DNA of 64,000 bases, from assembly GCF_024741795.1 (NCBI RefSeq), contig NZ_CP102950.1, positions 1,302,001 to 1,366,000 on the forward strand. Reading direction: 5' to 3'. Below the pieces are notes generated by a model. It made no database searches. It was not told the origin of the DNA and was given only the letters and a program-made list of their open reading frames with translations. The position numbers and the translations under genes are program-made. The DNA is from Arthrobacter sp. CJ23. GTDB lineage: Bacteria > Actinomycetota > Actinomycetes > Actinomycetales > Micrococcaceae. This document shows positions 16,988 to 25,990 of the stretch, in pieces (within the stretch, counting starts at the first letter, position 1; every line of letters begins with the position of its first letter).

Positions 16988-18820
16988 CTAGTTGCCGTAG
17001 AGCTTGTCGATCTCCGCGGAAAAACCGGACATGACGGCGGCGCGCCTGAGCTTGAGCGACGGCGTCAGATGGCCGGAACCGACGCTCAGCTCCGCGTCCA
17101 CGAACGCGAAGGATCGGATGGACTCGGCCTTGCTGACCAGCATGTTGGCCTCGTCCACGGCACCCTGCACGGCGGCCCGGATCTCCGGGTCCGCCGCGGC
17201 CTCGGCGGGCGTCAGCACGGCAGTCCCGCGCTCGGCGCACCAGTCCGCCAGTGCTTCGGAATCCAGGTACACCAGCGCCGCAACATAGGGGCGGCCCTCG
17301 CCCACCACCACGGCCTGGCCCACCAGCCGGTGTTCGCGGATCTTTTCCTCGAGCGGAGCGGGCGCCACGTTCTTGCCGCCCGCCGTCACCAGCAGGTCCT
17401 TCTTGCGGCCCGCGATGGTGAGGAAGCCGTCCTCGTCCAGGGATCCGAGATCCCCGGTGCGGAAGAAGCCATCCACGAAGGCGGCCGCGGTGGCGGCCTC
17501 ATTGGCGTGGTAGCCCTTGAAGACGCCGATTCCCTTGACCAGCACCTCACCGTCCTCGGCGATGCGGATGGTGGTGCCCGGCAGCGGGATGCCGACCGTC
17601 CCGATGCGTGTCATCGCGGGGGTGTTGACCGTGCAGGGGGCGGATGTCTCCGTCAGTCCGTAGCCTTCCAGGACAGGGATCCCGGCACCGCTGAAGAAAT
17701 GCGCTTCCCGTCGGCTCAGCGGGCCGGCCCCGGACACCGTGTGCGTGACGTTCCCGCCGAACACACCACGAACCTTGGGATACAGCAGCCTGTCGAAGAA
17801 GGTGTGCTTGCTCCGGAGCAGCCAGCCCGGTCCGGGACCGGCGCCCCGGGCGGCCCGCTCCACCGCGGTGGAATGCTCGACGGCGGCGGCCGAGGCAGCG
17901 GCAAAAAGCCGGCCCTTGCCCGCGAGGGTTGCCTTGTGGCCGGCCCCTGCGTGGACCTTTTCGAAGATGCGCGGCACGGCGAGCAGGAACGTGGGTTTGA
18001 AGGTGCCCAGGTCCGCCATGAGGCCCGCGGCGCCGGCGCTGTGGCCCAGGGTGATCCCGGCGTCCAGGCACACCACCTGGACCGCCCGGGCCAGGACATG
18101 GGCGAGGGGCAGGAACATGAGGGTCCGGGCGCCGGGCCGCATGAGGAGCTCGGGCAGGAACGGGACCACGTTGCGGGCCACCAGGACGAAGTTGCCATGG
18201 GTGATCTGGCAGCCCTTGGGCTTGCCGGTGGTGCCCGAGGTGTACACGATCGATGCGACGTCGGACAGCGTGGCAGCGCTGCGGTGGCGTTCCAGCTCGG
18301 TGTCCGAGATGCCGCCGCCTGCTGCGGCCAGGCTCGCAAGGTTCGGGGCGTCGCCGTCGTGCTCCATGCGGATGACCGCCACCGGGGTGTCGCCGAGGAG
18401 CACCGAACCGGACACCACGCCCTGGACCAGCCCGGCCTTGGCGGTGTCCTCCACCAGGACGCGCCGGGCACCCGAGTCCACCAGGATCCATTCGACCTGG
18501 CTCGCCGAGGAGGTTTCATAGATGGGGACGGTGACGCCTCCGGCCATCCAGATGGCGAAGTCGGCCAGGGTCCACTCGTAGCTGCTCCGCGACATGACCG
18601 CCACGGGATCGCCGGCGGAGAGGCCCCCGGCGATCAGTCCCTTGGCCAGGGCCGTGACCTCGGCGAGGAAACGGCTGGCCGTGATGTTGCTCCAGCCGTT
18701 GGGCCCGTTGACGGCGTACAGGGCGCCGTTGGGGCTGTGGGCCTGCCTTTCCAGGAGCAGGTCCGTCACGTTGCTGAGTTCGTCCGCCTCGACCAGGAGC
18801 CCGGTGCTTGCTTCCCTCAC
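16988..18820 (-). CDS. Long-chain fatty acyl-CoA ligase (AMP-binding)
   Basis: An adenylate-forming enzyme of 610 residues that would activate fatty acids to acyl-CoA. Visible motifs are the P-loop YTSGTTGKPKGCQITH (about 193-208), GYGLTETSAPCTVN (about 391-404), the hinge FFRTGDLGSLDEDGFLTIAG and GRKKDLLVTAGGKNVAP. The C-terminal lid is complete. It is closest to the FACL_like/FadD15 group (inference). The start is GTG 18820 with AAAGGCAGG upstream. It lies 67 bp downstream of the O-mannosyltransferase gene on the same strand and may be cotranscribed. Confidence 0.93.
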   Translation of the reverse strand: MREASTGLLVEADELSNVTDLLLERQAHSPNGALYAVNGPNGWSNITASRFLAEVTALAKGLIAGGLSAGDPVAVMSRSSYEWTLADFAIWMAGGVTVPIYETSSASQVEWILVDSGARRVLVEDTAKAGLVQGVVSGSVLLGDTPVAVIRMEHDGDAPNLASLAAAGGGISDTELERHRSAATLSDVASIVYTSGTTGKPKGCQITHGNFVLVARNVVPFLPELLMRPGARTLMFLPLAHVLARAVQVVCLDAGITLGHSAGAAGLMADLGTFKPTFLLAVPRIFEKVHAGAGHKATLAGKGRLFAAASAAAVEHSTAVERAARGAGPGPGWLLRSKHTFFDRLLYPKVRGVFGGNVTHTVSGAGPLSRREAHFFSGAGIPVLEGYGLTETSAPCTVNTPAMTRIGTVGIPLPGTTIRIAEDGEVLVKGIGVFKGYHANEAATAAAFVDGFFRTGDLGSLDEDGFLTIAGRKKDLLVTAGGKNVAPAPLEEKIREHRLVGQAVVVGEGRPYVAALVYLDSEALADWCAERGTAVLTPAEAAADPEIRAAVQGAVDEANMLVSKAESIRSFAFVDAELSVGSGHLTPSLKLRRAAVMSGFSAEIDKLYGN

Positions 18821-18887
18821 GGCCTGCCTTTCATGGGATTCATTGCTGTGCCTGTGTGCCTGGACTTGCCTCCAGGAACTGCCGGCC

Positions 18888-20612
18888 CTAGATCCACGAC
18901 GGCATCCACATCCTGAGGCGCCAGTCCTGGTAGGTGATCACTTCCCCGGTCCAGACCGGGTAGAAGTACGCTGCCGCCACCACGGCGAGCACCACCACCA
19001 CCGCGACCACATGCAGGCCCCAGCGGCGGCGCCACGGCGGATCGCTGCTCCTGCCGAGGACGAGCCCCAGGGCGTACGTCAGGGCCAGGACCAGGAACGG
19101 TTCGAAGGAGACGGCATAGAAGAAGAACATGGTGCGGTCCGGGTACAGGAACCACGGCAGATAGCCGGCTGCGACGCCCGCCAGGATGGCCCCGGCACGC
19201 CAGTCGCGCCGCCCGGCCCACCAGAACAGGAGCACCACCACGGCAATCGTCGCGCCCCACCAGAGCACGGGATTGCCCACGGACAGGATGGCGGAGGAGC
19301 AGCTGGACACCTCGCAGCCCGCCGTGCCCTGGGCGGGGGACTGGTAGTAAAAGGACGTGGGGCGGCCCATGATGAGCCAGGTCCAGGGGCTGGCCTCGTA
19401 GGGGTGGTCAGAGCTCAGCCCCTGATGGAACTTGTAGGCCTCAAGGTGGTAGTGCGTGAGCGAACGGATCCAGCCGGGCACCCAGCCCCATTCCCTGGAG
19501 GGGTTGCCCGCCGCCCAGTGCCGGTAGTACGCGTCCCTGGACGCCAGCCAGCCCGCCCAGGTGCACACATAGGTGAAGCCGGCCACGGGGATCATGGTGA
19601 GGAAGGCGGGGATGCCGTCCTTGATGATGGCCGCGCTGGGCCAGCTCCGGATGCCGGCGATGCGCCGCGCGCCCATGTCCCAGAACACCGTCAGCAGGCC
19701 GAACGCGGCCACAAAGGCGAGCGCCGACCATTTGGTTCCCACGGCCAGGCCCAGGCAGATTCCGGCGGCCAGGCGCCACCAGCGCATCCCCAGCCACGGC
19801 CCGGAGGACAGTGCAAGGGAGGACGGCATGCCGTCCTTGGCGGAGGCGGCCGCTGCGGCGAGCCGGACCGCCAACCGGCGCCTGCCGTCGTCGCGGTCCA
19901 GCAGCAGCGCGCCGAAGGCGGCCAGGATCCAAAACATCAGGAAGACGTCCAACAGCGAGGTGCGGGACATGACCAGGTGGTGTCCGTCGACGGCCATGAG
20001 CAGCCCCGCCACGGCCGCAAGAAGGTGTGAGCGCAGCAGCTTCAGCGCGATCAGGGACAGCAGGAAGATGGACAGGGTTCCCGTGAGCGCGGCCCCGAAG
20101 CGCCAGCCGAGAGGGTTGTCCGGGCCAAAGAGCCACATGCCGAAGGCGATCATCCACTTTCCGACCGGCGGGTGCACCACGTATTCGGGGGTGTCCAGCA
20201 GCACTGCGGGGTTGCCTGCGTTGAAGGAATCATTGGCCTTGCTGGGCCAGTTGCGCTCGTAGCCGCTCACCAGATAGGAGTAGGCGTCCTTGACGTAGTA
20301 CGTCTCGTCGAAGACCAGGCTGTGCGGGGTGTCGAGGCGGAAGAACCGCAGGATCCCGCCCAGCGCCGCCGTGAGGGTGGGGACGAGCCAGTACCACAGC
20401 CGGAGCGACGGCGGGTAGTCCCGCCAGCTCTGGACGGTGCCGATCAGCCGCGTCCGCAGTGCCGCCGCGCTGAACGCCGCCTCCGGGCGGGCCACCCAGT
20501 TGTGGCCGAGGAGTCCGCGGCCGGGCACGTGGAGGCGCTCCGCTGGTGGGGCCGTGGCCGTGCCCGCCCCTGCTGTTCCGGATGGGGCGCGGGGAACGGA
20601 GGACTGGGTCAC
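18888..20612 (-). CDS. pmt: Protein O-mannosyltransferase (dolichyl-phosphate-mannose type, Pmt)
   Basis: A multi-pass membrane enzyme of 574 residues that transfers mannose from polyprenyl-phosphate-mannose to exported proteins. PMT features are the first-loop acidic pair in LVFDETYYVKDAYSYL, the HPPVGKWMIAFGMWLFG motif, DGHHLVMSRTSLLD, and a hydrophobic C-terminus with the conserved YPDRTMFFFYAVSFEPF. It sits divergent from rsmI, as Rv1002c/Rv1003 do in M. tuberculosis. The start is uncertain: GTG 20612 follows a TAGCAT box by 7 nt (leaderless), while ATG 20621 three codons earlier has AAAGG in front of it. Confidence 0.93.
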   Translation of the reverse strand: MTQSSVPRAPSGTAGAGTATAPPAERLHVPGRGLLGHNWVARPEAAFSAAALRTRLIGTVQSWRDYPPSLRLWYWLVPTLTAALGGILRFFRLDTPHSLVFDETYYVKDAYSYLVSGYERNWPSKANDSFNAGNPAVLLDTPEYVVHPPVGKWMIAFGMWLFGPDNPLGWRFGAALTGTLSIFLLSLIALKLLRSHLLAAVAGLLMAVDGHHLVMSRTSLLDVFLMFWILAAFGALLLDRDDGRRRLAVRLAAAAASAKDGMPSSLALSSGPWLGMRWWRLAAGICLGLAVGTKWSALAFVAAFGLLTVFWDMGARRIAGIRSWPSAAIIKDGIPAFLTMIPVAGFTYVCTWAGWLASRDAYYRHWAAGNPSREWGWVPGWIRSLTHYHLEAYKFHQGLSSDHPYEASPWTWLIMGRPTSFYYQSPAQGTAGCEVSSCSSAILSVGNPVLWWGATIAVVVLLFWWAGRRDWRAGAILAGVAAGYLPWFLYPDRTMFFFYAVSFEPFLVLALTYALGLVLGRSSDPPWRRRWGLHVVAVVVVLAVVAAAYFYPVWTGEVITYQDWRLRMWMPSWI

Positions 20613-20619
20613 GCAGCCC

Positions 20620-20625
20620 ATGCTA
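20620..20625 (-). promoter_or_regulatory. Candidate -10 box (TAGCAT) of a leaderless pmt transcript
   Basis: On the minus strand TAGCAT is followed by 7 nt and GTG 20612. It forms a divergent pair with the rsmI box at 20679-20684 inside a 78-bp intergenic space. Confidence 0.4.
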
Positions 20626-20678
20626 CCTTTTGCACCCCCGTCCCAAGGCCTGCTGCGGCGTTGCGGGGCCCGCGGCAT

Positions 20679-20684
20679 TAGGCT
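20679..20684 (+). promoter_or_regulatory. Candidate -10 box (TAGGCT) of a leaderless rsmI transcript
   Basis: TAGGCT is followed by GAACAG and GTG 20691. No Shine-Dalgarno fits. Confidence 0.55.
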
Positions 20685-20690
20685 GAACAG

Positions 20691-21599
20691 GTGGACGATC
20701 AACTCAGCACCCCCGAAGAGACACCCCTTCCCGCCGTCGAGCCCGAAGGCACCGGAGGCGTTCCGGGCATCGGCCGGATCGTGCTGGGAGGCACCCCCAT
20801 CGGCAACGTCGGGGACGCCACCACGCGCCTCGTTGAACTGCTGGCGACGGCGGACATCGTCGCCGCCGAGGACACCCGGCGCTTGCACCGGCTGGTCCAG
20901 TCCCTGGGCGTTACCGTTTCCGGGCGGGTCATCAGCTACCACGAGCACAACGAGGCCGCCAAGACCGGGGAATTGCTGGACCACGTCCGGGCCGGCAAGA
21001 CGATCCTGATGGTGAGCGACGCCGGTATGCCGGCCGTCTCCGACCCCGGCTTCCGCCTGGTGGAAGGTGCCGTGGCGGCAGGCCTGTCCGTGACCGCCGC
21101 GCCGGGCCCGTCCGCCGTGCTGACCGCGCTCGCCTTGTCCGGGCTGCCTACCGACCGGTTCTGTTTTGAAGGCTTCCTGCCCCGGAAATCGGGGGAGCGG
21201 AGTTCACGCCTTGCCGAGCTGGCGGATGAACGCCGCACCATGGTCTTCTTCGAAGCGCCGCACCGGCTCGAAGTCATGCTGCGTGCCCTCCACGAACGCT
21301 TCGGCGCGGACCGCCGGGCCGCGGTGTGCCGGGAACTGACCAAGACCTACGAGGAAGTCATCCGCGGCACCCTGCGGGAGCTGCTCGAATGGGCCGAGAC
21401 CAACGAAATCCGCGGCGAGATCGCCGTGGTGGTGGGCGGTGCCCCCGAGCCTGCCCCCGGCAAGCCCGAGGACCACGTGGCTGCCGTCAACGAGCTCATT
21501 TCGCAAGGCATCCGGCTGAAGGAAGCCGTCGCAGCCGTGGCCGACGATGCCCGGATCAGCAAGCGGGAACTCTACTCGGCGGTCCTCGCCGCCCGGTAG
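20691..21599 (+). CDS. rsmI: 16S rRNA (cytidine1402-2'-O)-methyltransferase RsmI
   Basis: RsmI methylates the 2'-OH of C1402 in the ribosomal decoding centre. The 302-residue protein has the tetrapyrrole-methylase fold. GGTPIGNVGDATTRLVE (about 33-49) and AAEDTRRLHRL (about 60-70) come first, then VSDAGMPAVSDPGFRLV (about 107-123), the APGPSAVLTALALSGLP SAM loop, and the RsmI-specific GFLPRKSGER. The C-terminal small domain (SKRELYSAVLAAR) is present. An N-terminal acidic extension of about 28 residues is an actinobacterial addition. It is divergent from pmt. Confidence 0.96.
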   Translation: MDDQLSTPEETPLPAVEPEGTGGVPGIGRIVLGGTPIGNVGDATTRLVELLATADIVAAEDTRRLHRLVQSLGVTVSGRVISYHEHNEAAKTGELLDHVRAGKTILMVSDAGMPAVSDPGFRLVEGAVAAGLSVTAAPGPSAVLTALALSGLPTDRFCFEGFLPRKSGERSSRLAELADERRTMVFFEAPHRLEVMLRALHERFGADRRAAVCRELTKTYEEVIRGTLRELLEWAETNEIRGEIAVVVGGAPEPAPGKPEDHVAAVNELISQGIRLKEAVAAVADDARISKRELYSAVLAAR

Positions 21600-21640
21600 C
21601 AGGGCACCGCTGGCCGCCCGGAACGCGGCGCGGAAGTCAT

Positions 21641-21725
21641 TGTGCAGCTGCACAGTAAGAACCCTGTCCGGCAGTGCGCGGATGCGTAGACACTGCTTGG
21701 CGCCTGGCAGTACCGTGGCAGTAAT
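21641..21725 (+). promoter_or_regulatory. Palindrome and promoter candidate upstream of gabD
   Basis: The 198-bp gap before gabD holds a perfect 14-bp palindrome TGTGCAGCTGCACA (21641-21654), a plausible operator for a dimeric regulator. A promoter candidate has -35 TTGGCG (21697-21702), a 17-bp spacer and AGTAAT (21720-21725). The palindrome would lie upstream of the promoter, so activation is as likely as repression. Confidence 0.4.
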
Positions 21726-21797
21726 TCAGGCCACATACCGGCCAAGAACCAAGTGGTGCAACCATCCAAATGGCCACCCGTAGACGAAGGAGTCGCC

Positions 21798-23279
21798 ATG
21801 ACTGTCACTGCCGAACGCGAAAGCGTCCTGCTGGATTCCGTCCCCACCGGTCTGTTGATCAACGGTCAGTGGCTCCCGGCGGCATCCGGAAACACCTTTG
21901 ATGTAGAAGACCCCTCCACCGGCAAGGTCCTGCTCAGCATCGCCGATGCGGGCGCCGAAGACGGCGCAGCCGCTCTGGACGCCGCTGCCGCGGCACAGGC
22001 CGGCTGGGCCCGCACCGCTCCGCGCGAACGCGGCGAAATCCTGCGCCGTGCCTTCGAGCTGGTGACTGCCCGCGCCGAGGACTTCGCGCTGCTCATGACC
22101 CTGGAAATGGGCAAGCCGCTGGCCGAAGCCCGCGGCGAGGTTGCCTACGGCGCCGAGTTCCTGCGCTGGTTCTCCGAGGAAGCCGTCCGCATCAGCGGCC
22201 GCTACTCCGCAGCTCCGGACGGCAAGAACCGCCTCCTGGTGCAGAAGAAGCCCGTTGGCCCGTGCCTGCTCATCACCCCGTGGAACTTCCCGCTGGCCAT
22301 GGCCACCCGCAAGGTTGCCCCGGCCGTCGCCGCAGGCTGCACCATGGTGCTCAAGCCCGCCAACCTCACCCCGCTGACCAGCCTCCTGTTCGCCCAGGTC
22401 ATGCAGGAGGCAGGCCTGCCGGCCGGCGTCCTCAACGTGATCCAGACGTCCAAGGCCGGCCAGGTCACCGGACCCCTGATCAAGGACCACCGCCTCCGCA
22501 AGATCTCCTTTACCGGCTCCACTCCGGTTGGGCAGGCCCTCATCCGCGAGGCAGCCGACAAAGTCCTGCGCACCTCCATGGAGCTCGGCGGCAACGCCCC
22601 GTTCGTGGTGTTCGAGGACGCCGACCTGGACAAGGCCGTCGAAGGCGCCCTGGCCGCCAAGATGCGCAACATGGGCGAGGCCTGCACCGCAGCCAACCGC
22701 TTCATCGTGCACGACTCCATCGCCGATGCCTTCGCAGAGAAGTTCGCGGCCAAGATCTCCTCGCTCGCCGTTGCCCGCGGCACCGAGCCCGAGTCCAAGG
22801 TGGGCCCGCTGATTGACGGCAAGGCCCGCGACGGCGTGCACGCCCTCGTGGCAGAGGCCGTGGCCGGCGGAGCAACCGCCGTCACCGGCGGCGCCGCTGT
22901 TGACGGCCCGGGCTACTTCTACCAGCCCACTGTGCTCAAGAACGTCGCCGCGGACGCCCGGATCCTGAAGGAAGAGATCTTCGGCCCGGTGGCCCCGATC
23001 GTCACCTTCAGCACCGAGGACGAGGCCATCCGCCTGGCCAACAACACCGAGTACGGCCTGGTGGCCTACGTGTTCACCAAGGACCTCAACCGCGGCCTGC
23101 GCGTCAGCGAGAAGCTGGAGACCGGCATGCTCGGCCTGAACGCCGGCGTCATCTCCAACGCTGCCGCCCCGTTCGGCGGCGTCAAGCAGTCCGGCCTGGG
23201 CCGCGAAGGCGGCTCCGAGGGCATCGAGGAATACCTCTACACCCAGTACGTCGGCATCGCCGACCCGTACGCCGACTAA
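21798..23279 (+). CDS. gabD: NAD(P)-dependent succinate-semialdehyde dehydrogenase
   Basis: An aldehyde dehydrogenase of 493 residues of the GabD type, oxidising succinate semialdehyde to succinate at the end of the GABA shunt. Motifs are the cofactor site ITPWNFPLAMATRK (about 159-172), FTGSTPVGQALI, the catalytic glutamate in MELGGNAPFVVFEDAD (about 261-276) and the catalytic cysteine in NMGEACTAANRF (about 290-301). The C-terminal PFGGVKQSGLGREGG is complete. GAAGGAG at 21786-21792 precedes ATG 21798. No gabT or regulator gene is beside it, so substrate specificity is by similarity only. Confidence 0.9.
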   Translation: MTVTAERESVLLDSVPTGLLINGQWLPAASGNTFDVEDPSTGKVLLSIADAGAEDGAAALDAAAAAQAGWARTAPRERGEILRRAFELVTARAEDFALLMTLEMGKPLAEARGEVAYGAEFLRWFSEEAVRISGRYSAAPDGKNRLLVQKKPVGPCLLITPWNFPLAMATRKVAPAVAAGCTMVLKPANLTPLTSLLFAQVMQEAGLPAGVLNVIQTSKAGQVTGPLIKDHRLRKISFTGSTPVGQALIREAADKVLRTSMELGGNAPFVVFEDADLDKAVEGALAAKMRNMGEACTAANRFIVHDSIADAFAEKFAAKISSLAVARGTEPESKVGPLIDGKARDGVHALVAEAVAGGATAVTGGAAVDGPGYFYQPTVLKNVAADARILKEEIFGPVAPIVTFSTEDEAIRLANNTEYGLVAYVFTKDLNRGLRVSEKLETGMLGLNAGVISNAAAPFGGVKQSGLGREGGSEGIEEYLYTQYVGIADPYAD

Positions 23280-23307
23280 CTACCGGCACGCGCAGCAGCT
23301 GCGCGAG

Positions 23308-23364
23308 CAGCAAGCGAGGCCCGTCGGGGGAACCACTGGTTCCTGCGCCGGGCCTCGCCTGCTG
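23308..23364. terminator. Bidirectional hairpin between convergent gabD and the transglutaminase gene
   Basis: A 16-nt left arm (23308-23323) pairs with 23349-23364 with one exception. That exception is an A-C mismatch in the plus transcript and a G-U pair in the minus transcript. The loop holds a second perfect hairpin, GGAACC-ACT-GGTTCC (23329-23343). Neither side has a clear U-tract. Confidence 0.6.
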
Positions 23365-23386
23365 TGGGGGGTCCTTCCAGCCGGTT

Positions 23387-25990
23387 TCAGCGCCGTCCCG
23401 GGAGCAGCGAACGCAGCCGGCGCCAGAGGCTGCGCAGCGCCCGGCCGGATCGTCTCGCGATCCGTGCCGTTCCCCGGAAGGGGCTGCCCAGGATGCGGGA
23501 CCAGCGGTGCATGAGCGACGGCGGCAGCCAGTCCGCGCGGACGCGGACCCACCAGGGGGAGTTGCCCCGGAAGGATTCCCGCACGGCGCCGATCCGCTCC
23601 GCAGCCGGGGCGCCGGCGGCATCGCCGCCTGGGCCGCCCGCGGCCTGCGCCTCGGTGGCGGCGGCGCCAGCGGCGCCGCCGGGCCGGCCATAGCGCTGCC
23701 GTTCGAAGTCCCCGGTGAGGGAGACGACGGCGCGGTGCCCGGCGTCGTCGATGCCTCCCGCTTCGCCAAGGACGCTGGACCCGCGCAAACGGGCGGAGAA
23801 GTGGCGCGGGGTTTCGCTCCGGGCGGCGGGAACGCCGAAATCGGCGGCGAGATCCTGGAGTTCATCCCAGGCAAGCTCTGGAAGGGCGTACCGGGCCGGG
23901 CCCGTGCCCCCAGCGGACCTTCCCGGCCGCGCGGGCCGCGGACGCAGACGGCGTCTCCGGATGCCCAAACGGACCAGCCCCGGGGAGACCAGGAGGGCGG
24001 CCAGGAGCAGGGCGCCGGCTGTCAGGAGGCCAAGGAGCAGCAGCTGGCTGCCGGAACCGGTTCCGGGGCCAACGCCCTGGGCCTCCGGCGCGGTGCTGCT
24101 GCTTGGCTGCGGGTTGGGCGCGCTCTGCAGGGCGCCCTGCTCGTCGTCGTTCGTGCTGGCACCGCCGGGAAGCTGGGCGTCGAGGGCGTAGTCCGGGACG
24201 GAGCCGCGGGACGGCGTGGGCTCGAACGGGACCCAGCCCAGTCCCTCGAAATAGAGCTCCGGCCAGGCGTGGGCATCGCGGGCGTCCACTTCGAATTCGG
24301 CGAAGGTGCCTTCGCCGCCCAGCGCCACGGTTTCGCCGGTGGGCCGGCCCGGGGCGTAGCCCACCGCGATCCGGCTGGGGATCCCCTGGAGCCGCGCCAT
24401 GACCGCCATTGCGGAGGAAAAATGCACGCAGTAGCCGCTCTTCTGGGTGAGGAAATCCGCCAGCACGGACAGGCCGTTGCCGTCGTAGCCGTTCTGCACC
24501 GGTGCCTGGAGCGAATAGCTGAAAGCGCCGGAACGAAGGTATTTCTGGATGGCCAGGGCCTTCGCAAAGCTGCTGTTCCCCGCTGCGGTGATGCTGCCGG
24601 CGGTCTGGCGGACGAGGTCCGGAACATCCCCCGGAACCCTGAGGAATTCCTCCGAGATGGACTGCGGCGCACCGGTGGCCTGCGCCAGGGCTGCGGCGCT
24701 CAGCCGTGGCGCAGCCGAGAGCACGGTGTACTGCTGGCCGCGGGTGGTTGCGCTGGTGCTCATGATGCTGAGGGTTTCCGGGTCCCAGGTCCAGAGCCCG
24801 TTGAGACCGTTGACTGAGGTGGGGGCGTAGGGAGCCGGGAGGTACGGGCTGGTGAACAGTCCGGCGTCGATGACGGTCAGGGAGTTGCCGGGTTCGCTGT
24901 CGAGGCGATAGTCCGGCTGGATCTGCCCGACGCCGGCCTGGCGGCTGCCGGCGCGATCGTCCGGTCCCCAGGTTTCGCCGTCGAAGTGGTCGATCGTGAC
25001 CGAGCGCAGGTACAGCGGCCCGGTGGCGCTGCTGGCGTACGTGATGCGCCCCGAGCCGCTGGGGCTGCGCAGGCTGTTGCCGAGGGTGATCATGGGGTTC
25101 AGGCCGTTGGAGGTGCCCCAGGAATTGAGGCGCGATCCCTGCGGGAAGGTTCCGCTTTCGAAGCCGGGGATGGCGAGCGGCACCGCCAGGGACAGGACCA
25201 GGGCGAGGGCTCCCGTAAGGGCCGAGCGCTTGAACTGGCCCGCGCCCCTGCCGGTAGCGGACTGCAGCCTGGCATCCGGGGCGAACCATTGGCTGCAGGC
25301 CAGGATCAGGAGGTAGCCGGCGGCGGTGGCCAGGAATCCGGCCACGCCCACACTTTGCGGCTTGATGGTGGCGGGAACCACCAGCACTGCCAGCAGACCG
25401 AGGCCGCTGCTTGCCGGCAGGTCCAAGGGAACAGCCAGGGCATCGATGAGCAGCACCAGCACACCCAGGCTGGCGCACGTGACCAGGACAATTCCGGCGT
25501 TCGGGGCAACCGGGGCACTCTCGGAAAGGACTGTTTCCGCGGCCCGTTTCAACAGCCTGCCGGCCTCGGCCAGTGTGTCCGGAGTGGGGATGATCCCGGC
25601 CAGGCTGTGGCGCCGGAGGAAGATGAACGTGAGGATGACCACCAGCGAAACGAGCCCGCCCAGCATGGCCAGCAGGGACTGGGCCCGCAGGGAACGGAGC
25701 ACCGCCAGGGTGAGGGCCACCGTGCAGACCACCGTGATGACGGGCAGGAGCCAAGCCCAGCCGCGCAGCACCCCGTTGAGGGAGATCGCGGCACCGATGA
25801 CCGCCGCTGCGATGGCCCCCGACATTGCCCAGGGATAGATGCCGGGGCCGGGCCTCCGGGCTGCCGGGCGGAGCGGGCTGAACCCTGACGGGCTGCTGCC
25901 GGACGGCGTATTTCCTGCTTGGCTGCTGCCGGACGCACGGGGATCGGAAGAGCCAGCCCCCGGGGAGCCCTGGCGCGAGGTGGTGGTCAT
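23387..25990 (-). CDS. Transglutaminase-like membrane protein (TgpA/DUF3488-DUF4129 type)
   Basis: An 867-residue membrane protein. A Ser/Gly/Pro-rich head (1-50) is followed by about six or seven helices to residue 275, then an extracytoplasmic transglutaminase-like domain. The catalytic cysteine is C521 in KSGYCVHFSSAMAVMAR and the histidine is H574 in DARDAHAWPEL. One more membrane helix (about 650-668) leads to a cytoplasmic DUF4129-like tail. Natural substrates of this family are unknown. Its ATG overlaps the stop of the DUF58 gene (ATGA), making it the last gene of a moxR-DUF58-tgpA operon. The open frame upstream of 25990 is shadow. Confidence 0.92.
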   Translation of the reverse strand: MTTTSRQGSPGAGSSDPRASGSSQAGNTPSGSSPSGFSPLRPAARRPGPGIYPWAMSGAIAAAVIGAAISLNGVLRGWAWLLPVITVVCTVALTLAVLRSLRAQSLLAMLGGLVSLVVILTFIFLRRHSLAGIIPTPDTLAEAGRLLKRAAETVLSESAPVAPNAGIVLVTCASLGVLVLLIDALAVPLDLPASSGLGLLAVLVVPATIKPQSVGVAGFLATAAGYLLILACSQWFAPDARLQSATGRGAGQFKRSALTGALALVLSLAVPLAIPGFESGTFPQGSRLNSWGTSNGLNPMITLGNSLRSPSGSGRITYASSATGPLYLRSVTIDHFDGETWGPDDRAGSRQAGVGQIQPDYRLDSEPGNSLTVIDAGLFTSPYLPAPYAPTSVNGLNGLWTWDPETLSIMSTSATTRGQQYTVLSAAPRLSAAALAQATGAPQSISEEFLRVPGDVPDLVRQTAGSITAAGNSSFAKALAIQKYLRSGAFSYSLQAPVQNGYDGNGLSVLADFLTQKSGYCVHFSSAMAVMARLQGIPSRIAVGYAPGRPTGETVALGGEGTFAEFEVDARDAHAWPELYFEGLGWVPFEPTPSRGSVPDYALDAQLPGGASTNDDEQGALQSAPNPQPSSSTAPEAQGVGPGTGSGSQLLLLGLLTAGALLLAALLVSPGLVRLGIRRRRLRPRPARPGRSAGGTGPARYALPELAWDELQDLAADFGVPAARSETPRHFSARLRGSSVLGEAGGIDDAGHRAVVSLTGDFERQRYGRPGGAAGAAATEAQAAGGPGGDAAGAPAAERIGAVRESFRGNSPWWVRVRADWLPPSLMHRWSRILGSPFRGTARIARRSGRALRSLWRRLRSLLPGRR

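Noticed and set aside
23507..24817. 436-residue plus-strand frame opposite the transglutaminase gene
   Set aside because: Antisense to the conserved transglutaminase and DUF4129-like region; no start signal or family resemblance.
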